This document shows positions 48,820 through 60,204 of a stretch of 64,000 nt of DNA, one piece after another. Every line of letters starts with the position of its first letter. The stretch's first letter is position 1. The notes under the pieces were generated by a model that saw nothing but the letters and a program-made list of their open reading frames with translations, did no database searches and had not been told where the DNA came from. The stretch comes from Callipepla californica brunnescens (taxonomy: Eukaryota > Chordata > Aves > Galliformes > Odontophoridae), in the NCBI GenBank assembly GCA_023055505.1, contig JALIRH010000076.1, positions 1,314,001-1,378,000 on the forward strand, read 5' to 3'. The translations under genes were made by a program, and so were the position numbers.

Positions 48820-50628
48820 CAAACCCAATCCAAACCCCAAACCTACTCCTATTCCTAAACCTTATCTTAACCGTAAACCAAACCCAAACCCATGGCCCCT
48901 CCCCTTCTCTCAGCCTAACACTCAAACTAACCTAAACCCGAAACTAACCCTACATTTATCCTAATCTTATCCATATTCTAAGGCCTAACCCTACTCTGAC
49001 CAGAAAGCTCATGTTGTCTAAAATCTACCCCTTACCTAAAACCTAAATCGACAAAAAAACCTAACCCGAAACCTCAACCTAACTCTTCTCCTAACTAGAA
49101 CACCAGCACTTCACCTTACCCTAACTGGAAACCTAGGACTAAATCCTTACCTTGTCCAGAACCCTATTCCTAACCCAAACCAGAATTCTAACCTCTACCC
49201 TAACCAAAACCCCTTCCCCTAAACCTAAACCTAATGCTACCCTCAACCAAACCCTAGCCCTAAATCCTACCCTAAAACCAACACCACGTTTAAGCTCAAA
49301 CCTCAAGCCTCAAAGAAAGCATCAGATTACCGCAGATCTCACCTAACACTAACCCCAATCCAATCCCTACTACTAAGCCCAAACCCAATCCAAACACCAA
49401 AACTATTCCTATTCCTAAACCTAACACTAAGCCAGAACCAAACCCAAGGCCTACCCCTTCTCTCAGCCTGACACTCAAACTAACCTAGACCTGAACGCAA
49501 CGCTAAATCAAATACTAAAACTCACCCTTAGCCAAGGCCCTTTTAGGACCCTTCCCTGGTCCTAAAACTAAGAGAACCCTACCCCTTCCACTAAACCTTC
49601 ATCTACATCCCTAACCCTTACCCTAAACCTAAATCTACACCAAAACCTAACCCTAACCCTAACATGTCTTCTAACTGTAAAACTAACGCTTCACCTAACC
49701 CGAACTGAAACCCCAGGACTAAACCTTACCTAACACCTAGCTATATTCCTAACCCTATCCTGAAACCTAACGTTAACCCTAACCCTAAAAACAACTTGGA
49801 ACCAAACCCTAACCCTAACCTAACCCTTATCAGAACCCTAAATCTAATCCTAACCGTTACCTCAATTTAACTCCAATTCTTCCTGAAATCTAAATGGGAC
49901 CTTAAAACCAACCCCAGATTGAAGCCCAACCCTAAACCTAACACAAAGCATTAGATTACCACAGCCATCACCTAACTCTAACCCCAGCCTTAACGCTAAT
50001 ACTATCCCAAACACTATTCCAATTCCTAAACCCAACACAAACCCAAAAACACAAAGCCTACAATTCTCACAGCCTAACACTGAAAAGGAAACCTAAATCT
50101 TACCCTAACTCTAAAACTAATCCAAAGCATGACCACAATTTAAACTCTAAATCTACCTTCAAACTAAAGCTGACCCTAACACCAACCTCAAGTAAAAGCC
50201 CAACCCTAAGCCTAACACAAAGCATTAGATTACCACAACGCTCACCTAACTTCTAACCCCACCCTAACACTAATACTAAAGCAATCAGATTCCAAATACT
50301 AACCCAATTCCTATTCTGAAACCCAAAACTATTCCAAAAACAAACCCAAGGCCTAACCTTTCTCTCACCCTAACAATCAAAGAAAACCTATTCCTAAACC
50401 TAATCCTAAATCTAGTCCTAACCCTAACCCTCACCCTTAATCTAACCCCAACCCCCACCCAGAAGCTAACACTTAGAATTGTACAATACCTAAACGTACC
50501 CCTAATCCTTATCACTAAACCTAAAAGGAACCTGAAACATAGTGCTAAATCCGAACCCTAACCCTGAAGACCAACGCTAACAATGAACCAATTCCTATAC
50601 CTTTTCCTTCCTCCAAATTGATTCCTAG

Positions 50629-50981
50629 CACTAACCCTAACCCTACATTAACCCTAACCCTAACCCTAACCCCTAGCCCTAACCTAACTCTAACCCTAAC
50701 CCTAACCCTAAACCTAATGCTAACCCTTACCCTACCCTAACCCTAACCCTACCATACCCTAACCCTAACCTACCCTAACACTACCCCTAACCCCTAACCC
50801 TACCCTAACCCTAACCCTAACCCTACCCTAACCCTAACCCTAACCCTAACCCTACCCTAACCCTAACCCTAACCCTAACCCTAACCCTAACCCTAACCCT
50901 TACCCTAACCCTAGCCTAACCCAAACCCTAACCTAACCCTACCCTAACCCTAACCCTAACCCTAACCCTACCCCTAACCCT
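50629..50981 (-). repeat. Block T, unit 11
   Basis: 353 bp, with atypical CCCCTAA and CTACCCC steps near 50670 and 50780-50790 that belong to the indel-rich pattern. Confidence 0.9.
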
Positions 50982-53262
50982 ACTTTACCCTAACCCTAAT
51001 CCTAACACTAACTCTAACTTTACTCCTTACCCTAACACTAATCCAATCCCGAACCCTAACCCTAATCCTAGCCCTAACTCTAACTTTATTCGTAACCCTA
51101 CCCCTAATCCAAACAATAACCCTTACCCTAATCAAACCCTATCCCTATTCCTAACCCTTACCCTAGCCGTATCACAATCCCTATCCTAACTCTTACCATA
51201 ACCCAAACCCTAACCTAACCCTAACCCTAACCCTAACCCTTACCCTGACCCTAACCCTAACCTTAACTCTACCCTAACCGTATCCCTACCCTAACCCTAA
51301 CCCTAATCCTAGCCCTTTCTCTAACTTTATTCCTAACCCTACCCTGATCCAAACACTAACCCTAACCTTAATGTAACCCTAACCCTATTCCTAACCCTTA
51401 CCCTAACTGTATCCCATTCCCTATCCTAACTCTTACCATAACCCTAACCCTGATGCTAATGCTAACCCTAACCCTGAATCTTAACCCTTACCCTAACCCT
51501 ATCCCTTACCCAGAAGCTAACACTTAGCGTTGTACAATACCTAACCGTACCCTAACCCTATCCCTAAACCTAAAAGGAACCCAAACTCTAACCCTAAATC
51601 TGTCCCCTGAGCCTAACCTTCAACCTTACCCTAACCTTAACCCTAACCCTGTTCCATTCTCTAAACATATCTGTAAGCATTACCTTCATCCTAACTCGAA
51701 CTCTACCCTAACCCTATCCCTTTGACCCCAACACAAAACCCAGATTGAGCCTGACCCTAACCTAGGTAGCATAAAGTGTATGTAGGGTGAATTTGAGTTT
51801 TAGGGTCAAAGTTAAATTGTTAGTTTTAGGGTTAGGGTGAAGGATTGCTTTAGTTCTAGTATTAGGGTGTTTGGGGTTAGGGTTAGGGTAAGGATTTTGG
51901 AGTGGATTAGGTTTAGGGTCAGGTTTGGGGGAGTTTGTGGGGTTAGGGTTAGATTTAGGATTAGGGTTAGCAAAAAAGTTGTTTTAGTTTTAGTTAGGTT
52001 AGTGCTAGGATTAGGTTGAGTGTTCTTGTGAAGTTTAGGTTTAGGGTTAGGTTTAGGTTTAGATTGAGGTTTAGGGTAAGGAGTAGGGTTAATTTGACTT
52101 TTAGGGGTCAGAGTAGAGTTAAGTCGTGTTAGGGTTAAGGTTAAGAACAGGATTCAGATTCCAATTAGGTTTTGGGTTCCTACTAGGGATAGGCCTCAAA
52201 TTAGTGTTAAGGTTAGGGTTAGGGTTAGGTATAGGGAAAGGGTTAGTGTTAAGGCCAGGGCAAGTGTATGGTTTAGGGTAAAGATTGGATTTAGGGTTAG
52301 TTTAGATGTAGGTTTGGTTTGATCGTTAGGGTGTGAGAAGGCACCGGCCTTGGATTTCAATTGGAGATTGGGTAAGGTTTAGGAATAGGAATAACATTGG
52401 TGTTTAAAAGATGATTAGTGTTAGTATTAGGGATAGGGTTACGGTTAGAGTTTAGTTAGGGTTGTTAGTTTTAGAGTGAGGGATAGGGGGTATGGTTTGG
52501 TCTAGTACTTGGGTTAGGGTTTGGGATAGTCATAGCATTAGTGTTAGGGTTAGGGTTCCGTTAGGGGTTGTGGTAATCTGATGCTAGGTGTCGGGATTAG
52601 GGTTTGTGCTTAAATGTGGGTTTGGTTTGAGGGTCAGAGTTAGGGTTAGGGTAGAGTTAGAATTAGGGTAAGAGTTAGGATTAGGTTTAGGATTAGGATA
52701 AAGATTAGGTTAGGATTAGTGTTGGCTTTAGGGTTGTGTCTGGGAGAAGGGTTAGTGTTAGGGATAGACTTAGGGTAAGAGTAAGTGTTAGGAATAGGCA
52801 TAGGTTTTGGGAAAGTTTCAGAGTTTGGACTGGATTTATGATTAGGGATAGGGACAAAGATTTTTTGAGATTTATGATTAGATTTAGGGAGAAAAGTAGG
52901 CTGACTTGTGGTGTTAGCAGTAGGTTTAGGTTTAGGTTTAGGTTTAGGATTCCATTTGTATTTATTGATCGAGGTTGGGTTAGTTGGAGTGTAAAGGTCA
53001 GAGTAGGGTTAGGCTTTGGGGATAGGGTTAAGGTTTGGAATAGGATTAGGATTCAAATGATGTTACGGGTTGGTGTTAGGGTTAGGGAAAGGTTAGGATC
53101 AGGGTTGAGGTCAGGGTTAGGTATAGGAAAAGGGTTAGTGTTAGGGCTAGGGCAATTGGAAGGGTTAGGCTTAGGCTTAGATATTAGGGTTAGGTTTAGG
53201 CGGAGGTTTGGTTGGAGTGTCAGGGTGAGAGAAGGGGTAGGCCTGGGGTTTGGTTTTGGGTT

Positions 53263-53451
53263 ACATCATACAAATCATCACATACATTAGCTGGGGTGGG
53301 AGGTGCAAGGAACAGCCAGCAAAGTGCTGAGTTCATTCCAATCAGAGGACCTGAAGATCGGGTAGCTACTATCAAACCGTTTGTGTTGCCAATTCCGATG
53401 ATATTTATGGGGCCCTGATGTTATGGTTCAGTGGGGAGTCACTATCAAGTC
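53263..53451. other. Non-telomeric core, unit 12
   Basis: CATCAC state, as in units 4 to 7, and free of indels. Confidence 0.85.
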
Positions 53452-55256
53452 CAAACCCAATCCAAACCCCAAACCTACTCCTATTCCTAAACCTTATCTT
53501 AACCCTAAACCAAACCAAACCCAAGGCCCTCCCCTTCTCTCAGCCTAACACTCAAACTAACCTAAACCCGAAACTAACCCTACATTTATCCTAATCTTAT
53601 CCATATTCTAAGGCCTAACCCTACTCTGACCAGAAAGCTCATGTTGTCTAAAATCTACCCCTTACCTAAAACCTAAATCGACAAAAAAACCTAACCCGAA
53701 ACCTCAACCTAACTCTTCTCCTAACTAGAACACCAGCACTTCACCTTACCCTAACTGGAAACCTAGGACTAAATCCTTACCTTGTCCAGAACCCTATTCC
53801 TAACCCAAACCAGAATTCTAACCTCTACCCTAACCAAAACCCTTCCCCTAAACCTAAACCTAATGCTACCCTCAACCAAACCCTAGCCCTAAATCCTACC
53901 CTAAAACCAACACCACGTTTAAGCTCAAACCTCAAGCCTCAAAGAAAGCATCAGATTACCGCAGATCTCACCTAACACTAACCCCAATCCAATCCCTACT
54001 ACTAACCCCAAACCCAATCCAAACACCAAAACTATTCCTATTCCTAAACCTAACACTAAGCCAGAACCAAACCCAAGGCCTACCCCTTCTCTCAGCCTGA
54101 CACTCAAACTAACCTAGACCTGAACGCAACGCTAAATCAAATACTAAAACTCACCCTTAGCCAAGGCCCTTTTAGGACCCTTCCCTGGTCCTAAAACTAA
54201 AGAGAACCCTACCCCTTCCACTAAACCTTCATCTACATCCCTAACCCTTACCCTAAACCTAAATCTACACCAAAACCTAACCCTAACCCTAACATGTCTT
54301 CTAACTGTAAAACTAACGCTTCACCTAACCCGAACTGAAACCCAGGACTAAACCTTACCTAACACCTAGCTATATTCCTAACCCTATCCTGAAACCTAAC
54401 GTTAACCCTAACCCTAAAAACAACTTGGAACCAAACCCTAACCCTAACCTAACCCTTATCAGAACCCTAAATCTAATCCTAACCGTTACCTCAATTGAAC
54501 TCCAATTCTTCCTGAAATCTAAATGGGACCTTAAAACCAACCCAGATTGAAGCCCAACCCTAAACCTAACACAAAGCATTAGATTACCACAGCCATCACC
54601 TAACTCTATACCCAGCCTTAACGCTAATACTATCCCAAACACTATTCCAATTCCTAAACCCAACACAAACCCAAAACACAAAGCCTACAATTCTCACAGC
54701 CTAACACTGAAAGGAAACCTAAATCTTACCCTAACTCTAAAACTAATCCAAAGCATGACCACAATTTAAACTCTAAATCTACCTTCAAACTAAAGCTGAC
54801 CCTAACACCAACCTCAAGTAAAAGCCCAACCCTAAGCCTAACACAAAGCATTAGATTACCACAACGCTCACCTAACTTCTAACCCCCACCCTAACACTAA
54901 TACTAAAGCAATCAGATTCCAAATACTAACCCAATTCCTATTCTGAAACCCAAAACTATTCCAAAAACAAACCCAAGGCCTAACCTTTCTCTCACCCTAA
55001 CAATCAAAGAAAACCTATTCCTAATCCTAATCCTAAATCTAGTCCTAACCCTAACCCTCACCCTTAATCTAACCCCAACCCCCACCCAGAAGCTAACACT
55101 TAGAATTGTACAATACCTAAACGTACCCCTAATCCTTATCACTAAACCTAAAAGGAACCTGAAACATAGTGCTAAATCCGAACCCTAACCCTGAAGACCA
55201 ACGCTAACAATGAACTCAATTCCTATACCTTTTCCTTCCTCCAAATTGATTCCTAG

Positions 55257-55597
55257 CACTAACCCTAACCCTACATTAACCCTAACCCTAGCCCTAACCT
55301 AACTCTAACCCTAACCCTAACCCGTAACCTAATGCTAACCCTTACCCTAACCCTAACCCTAACCCTACCATACCCTAACCCTAACCTACCCTAACCCTAA
55401 CCCTAACCCTAACCCTACCCTAACCCTAACCCTAACCCTAACCCTAACCCTAACCCTAACCCTAACCCTACCCTAACCCTAACCCTAACCCTAACCCTAA
55501 CCCTAACCCTTACCCTAACCCTAGCCTAGCCTAACCCAAACCCTAACCCTAACCCTACCCTAACCCTAACCCTAACCCTAACCCTACCCCTAACCCT
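55257..55597 (-). repeat. Block T, unit 12
   Basis: 341 bp. CCCGTAACC near 55321 replaces the usual CCCTAAACC, and a doubled CCTAG step occurs near 55524. The indel-rich pattern ends here. Confidence 0.9.
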
Positions 55598-57878
55598 ACT
55601 TTACCCTAACCCTAATCCTAACACTAACTCTAACTTTACTCCTTACCCTAACACTAATCCAATCCCGAACCCTAACCCTAATCCTAGCCCTAACTCTAAC
55701 TTTATTCGTAACCCTACCCCTAATCCAAACAATAACCCTTACCCTAATCAAACCCTATCCCTATTCCTAACCCTTACCCTAACCGTATCACAATCCCTAT
55801 CCTAACTCTTACCATAACCCAAACCCTAACCTAACCCTAACCCTAACCCTAACCCTAACCCTTACCCTGACCCTACCCTAACCTTAACTCTACCCTAACC
55901 GTATCCCTACCCTAACCCTAACCCTAATCCTAGCCCTTTCTCTAACTTTATTCCTAACCCTACCCCTGATCCAAACACTAACCCTAACCTTAATGTAACC
56001 CTAACCCTATTCCTAACCCTTACCCTAACTGTATCCCATTCCCTATCCTAACTCTTACCATAACCCTAACCCTGATGCTAATGCTAACCCTAACCCTGAA
56101 TCTAACCCTTACCCTAACCCTATCCCTTACCCAGAAGCTAACACTTAGCGTTGTACAATACCTAACCGTACCCTAACCCTATCCCTAAACCTAAAAGGAA
56201 CCCAAACTCTAACCCTAAATCTGTCCCTGAGCCTAACCTTCAACCTTACCCTAACCTTAACCCTAACCCTGTTCCATTCTCTAAACATATCTGTAAGCAT
56301 TACCTTCATCCTAACTCGAACTCTACCCTAACCCTATCCCTTTGACCCCAACACAAAACCCAGATTGAGCCTGACCCTAACCTAGGTAGCATAAAGTGTA
56401 TGTAGGGTGAATTTGAGTTTTAGGGTCAAAGTTAAATTGTTAGTTTTAGGGTTAGGGTGAAGGATTGCTTTAGTTCTAGTATTAGGGTGTTTGGGGTTAG
56501 GGTTAGGGTAAGGATTTTGGAGTGGATTAGGTTTAGGGTCAGGTTTGGGGGAGTTTTGGGGTTAGGGTTAGATTTAGGATTAGGGTTAGCAAAAAAGTTG
56601 TTTTAGTTTTAGTTTAGGTTAGTGCTAGGATTAGGTTGAGTGTTCTTGTGAAGTTTAGGTTTAGGGTTAGGTTTAGGTTTAGATTGAGGTTTAGGGTAAG
56701 GAGTAGGGTTAATTTGACTTTTAGGGTCAGAGTAGAGTTAAGTCGTGTTAGGGTTAAGGTTAAGAACAGGATTCAGATTCCAATTAGGTTTTGGGTTCCT
56801 ACTAGGGATAGGCCTCAAATTAGTGTTAAGGTTAGGGTTAGGGTTAGGTATAGGGAAAGGGTTAGTGTTAAGGCCAGGGCAAGTGTATGGTTTAGGGTAA
56901 AGATTGGATTTAGGGTTAGGTTTAGATGTAGGTTTGGTTTGATCGTTAGGGTGTGAGAAGGCACCGGCCTTGGATTTCATTTGGAGATTGGGTAAGGTTT
57001 AGGAATAGGAATAACATTGGTGTTTAAAAGATGATTAGTGTTAGTATTAGGGATAGGGTTACGGTTAGAGTTTAGTTAGGGTTGTTAGTTTTAGAGTGAG
57101 GGATAGGGGTATGGTTTGGTCTAGTACTTGGGTTAGGGTTTGGGATAGTCCTAGCATTAGTGTTAGGGTTAGGGTTCCGTTAGGGTTGTGGTAATCTGAT
57201 GCTAGGTGTCGGGATTAGGGTTGTGCTTAAATGTGGGTTTGGTTTGAGGGTCAGAGTTAGGGTTAGGGTAGAGTTAGAATTAGGGTAAGAGTTAGGATTA
57301 GGTTTAGGATTAGGATAAAGATTAGGTTAGGATTAGTGTTGGCTTTAGGGTTGTGTCTGGGAGAAGGGTTAGTGTTAGGGATAGACTTAGGGTAAGAGTA
57401 AGTGTTAGGAATAGGCATAGGTTTTGGGAAAGTTTCAGAGTTTGGACTGGATTTATGATTAGGGATAGGGACAAAGATTTTTTGAGATTTATGATTAGAT
57501 TTAGGGAGAAAAGTAGGCTGACTTGTGGTGTTAGCAGTAGGTTTAGGTTTAGGTTTAGGTTTAGGATTCCATTTGTATTTATTGATCGAGGTTGGGTTAG
57601 TTGGAGTGTAAAGGTCAGAGTAGGGTTAGGCCTTGGGATAGGGTTAAGGTTTGGAATAGGATTAGGATTCAAATGATGTTACGGGTTGGTGTTAGGGTTA
57701 GGGAAAGGTTAGGATCAGGGTTGAGGTCAGGGTTAGGTATAGGAAAAGGGTTAGTGTTAGGGCTAGGGCAATTGGAAGGGTTAGGCTTAGGCTTAGATAT
57801 TAGGGTTAGGTTTAGGCGGAGGTTTGGTTGGAGTGTCAGGGTGAGAGAAGGGGTAGGCCTGGGGTTTGGTTTTGGGTT

Positions 57879-58067
57879 ACATCATACAAATCATCCCATA
57901 CATTAGCTGGGGTGGGAGGTGCAAGGAACAGCCAGCAAAGTGCTGAGTTCATTCCAATCAGAGGACCTGAAGATCGGGTAGCTACTATCAAACCGTTTGT
58001 GTTGCCAATTCCGATGATATTTATGGGGCCCTGATGTTATGGTTCAGTGGGGAGTCACTATCAAGTC
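57879..58067. other. Non-telomeric core, unit 13
   Basis: CATCCC state, otherwise as unit 1. Confidence 0.85.
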
Positions 58068-59875
58068 CAAACCCAATCCAAACCCCAAACCTACTCCTAT
58101 TCCTAAACCTTATCTTAACCCTAAACCAAACCCAAACCCAAGGCCCTCCCCTTCTCTCAGCCTAACACTCAAACTAACCTAAACCCGAAACTAACCCTAC
58201 ATTTATCCTAATCTTATCCATATTCTAAGGCCTAACCCTACTCTGACCAGAAAGCTCATGTTGTCTAAAATCTACCCCTTACCTAAAACCTAAATCGACA
58301 AAAAAACCTAACCCGAAACCTCAACCTAACTCTTCTCCTAACTAGAACACCAGCACTTCACCTTACCCTAACTGGAAACCTAGGACTAAATCCTTACCTT
58401 GTCCAGAACCCTATTCCTAACCCAAACCAGAATTCTAACCTCTACCCTAACCAAAACCCTTCCCCTAAACCTAAACCTAATGCTACCCTCAACCAAACCC
58501 TAGCCCTAAATCCTACCCTAAAACCAACACCACGTTTAAGCTCAAACCTCAAGCCTCAAAGAAAGCATCAGATTACCGCAGATCTCACCTAACACTAACC
58601 CCAATCCAATCCCTACTACTAACCCCAAACCCAATCCAAACACCAAAACTATTCCTATTCCTAAACCTAACACTAAGCCAGAACCAAACCCAAGGCCTAC
58701 CCCTTCTCTCAGCCTGACACTCAAACTAACCTAGACCTGAACGCAACGCTAAATCAAATACTAAAACTCACCCTTAGCCAAGGCCCTTTTAGGACCCTTC
58801 CCTGGTCCTAAAACTAAAGAGAACCCTACCCCTTCCACTAAACCTTCATCTACATCCCTAACCCTTACCCTAAACCTAAATCTACACCAAAACCTAACCC
58901 TAACCCTAACATGTCTTCTAACTGTAAAACTAACGCTTCACCTAACCCGAACTGAAACCCCAGGACTAAACCTTACCTAACACCTAGCTATATTCCTAAC
59001 CCTATCCTGAAACCTAACGTTAACCCTAACCCTAAAAACAACTTGGAACCAAACCCTAACCCTAACCTAACCCTTATCAGAACCCTAAATCTAATCCTAA
59101 CCGTTACCTCAATTGAACTCCAATTCTTCCTGAAATCTAAATGGGACCTTAAAACCAACCCCAGATTGAAGCCCAACCCTAAACCTAACACAAAGCATTA
59201 GATTACCACAGCCATCACCTAACTCTAACCCCAGCCTTAACGCTAATACTATCCCAAACACTATTCCAATTCCTAAACCCAACACAAACCCAAAAACACA
59301 AAGCCTACAATTCTCACAGCCTAACACTGAAAGGAAACCTAAATCTTACCCTAACTCTAAAACTAATCCAAAGCATGACCACAATTTAAACTCTAAATCT
59401 ACCTTCAAACTAAAGCTGACCCTAACACCAACCTCAAGTAAAAGCCCAACCCTAAGCCTAACACAAAGCATTAGATTACCACAACGCTCACCTAACTTCT
59501 AACCCCCACCCTAACACTAATACTAAAGCAATCAGATTCCAAATACTAACCCAATTCCTATTCTGAAACCCAAAACTATTCCAAAAACAAACCCAAGGCC
59601 TAACCTTTCTCTCACCCTAACAATCAAAGAAAACCTATTCCTAAACCTAATCCTAAATCTAGTCCTAACCCTAACCCTCACCCTTAATCTAACCCCAACC
59701 CCCACCCAGAAGCTAACACTTAGAATTGTACAATACCTAAACGTACCCCTAATCCTTATCACTAAACCTAAAAGGAACCTGAAACATAGTGCTAAATCCG
59801 AACCCTAACCCTGAAGACCAACGCTAACAATGAACCAATTCCTATACCTTTTCCTTCCTCCAAATTGATTCCTAG

Positions 59876-60204
59876 CACTAACCCTAACCCTACATTAACC
59901 CTAACCCTAGCCCTAACCTAACTCTAACCCTAACCCTAACCCTAAACCTAATGCTAACCCTTACCCTACCCTAACCCTAACCCTACCATACCCTAACCCT
60001 AACCTACCCTAACCCTAACCCTAACCCTAACCCTACCCTAACCCTAACCCTAACCCTAACCCTAACCCTAACCCTAACCCTACCCTAACCCTAACCCTAA
60101 CCCTAACCCTAACCCTAACCCTTACCCTAACCCTAGCCTAACCCAAACCCTAACCCTAACCCTACCCTAACCCTAACCCTAACCCTAACCCTACCCCTAA
60201 CCCT
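59876..60204 (-). repeat. Block T, unit 13
   Basis: 329 bp near-pure CCCTAA with two hexamers fewer than usual just after CTACATTAA, a deletion shared with unit 12. Confidence 0.93.

Larger units (their letters stand above)
46356..50981. repeat. Satellite unit 11 (indel-rich)
   Basis: Parts: A 46356-47131 (776 bp), B 47132-48630 (1,499 bp), core 48631-48819, D 48820-50628 (1,809 bp), T 50629-50981. Single-base differences not seen in other copies include a lost C at 46571, an extra C near 46670, a lost T near 46700, an extra T near 47285, an extra G near 47971, a lost T near 48206, an extra C near 49213, a lost A near 49570 and a lost C near 50260. Confidence 0.94.
46571..55330. other. Indel-rich interval across units 11 and 12
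   Basis: More than 30 single-base indels and substitutions relative to every other copy fall in this interval, most of them one-base changes in runs of C, G, A or T. Equivalent positions are invariant in the flanking units 10 and 13. These are the only two copies whose B length departs from 1,498 bp and whose D length departs from 1,802 or 1,808 bp. The pattern looks like unpolished long-read consensus, although true divergence cannot be excluded. Confidence 0.85.
50982..55597. repeat. Satellite unit 12 (indel-rich)
   Basis: Parts: A 50982-51760 (779 bp), B 51761-53262 (1,502 bp), core 53263-53451, D 53452-55256 (1,805 bp), T 55257-55597. Private indels include an extra C near 51605, an extra TG near 51937, an extra G near 52105, 52486, 52565 and 53021, a lost C near 54343, and a lost A near 54675. 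The extra G at 53018-53021 fuses two low-complexity frames into one 184-codon frame (52736-53290), which is an artefact of the shift and not a gene. Confidence 0.94.
55598..60204. repeat. Satellite unit 13
   Basis: Parts: A 55598-56380, B 56381-57878, core 57879-58067, D 58068-59875, T 59876-60204. Clean sequence again. It combines TCCTAGCATT and GGCCTTGGG in B (as units 1 and 2) with CAATTGAACTCC near 59111 in D (as 7 and 12). Confidence 0.95.

Noticed and set aside
52736..53290. The longest open frame in the window (184 codons)
   Set aside because: It exists only in unit 12, where one extra G at 53018-53021 joins two low-complexity frames that are separate in the other copies. It lies in the indel-rich interval.
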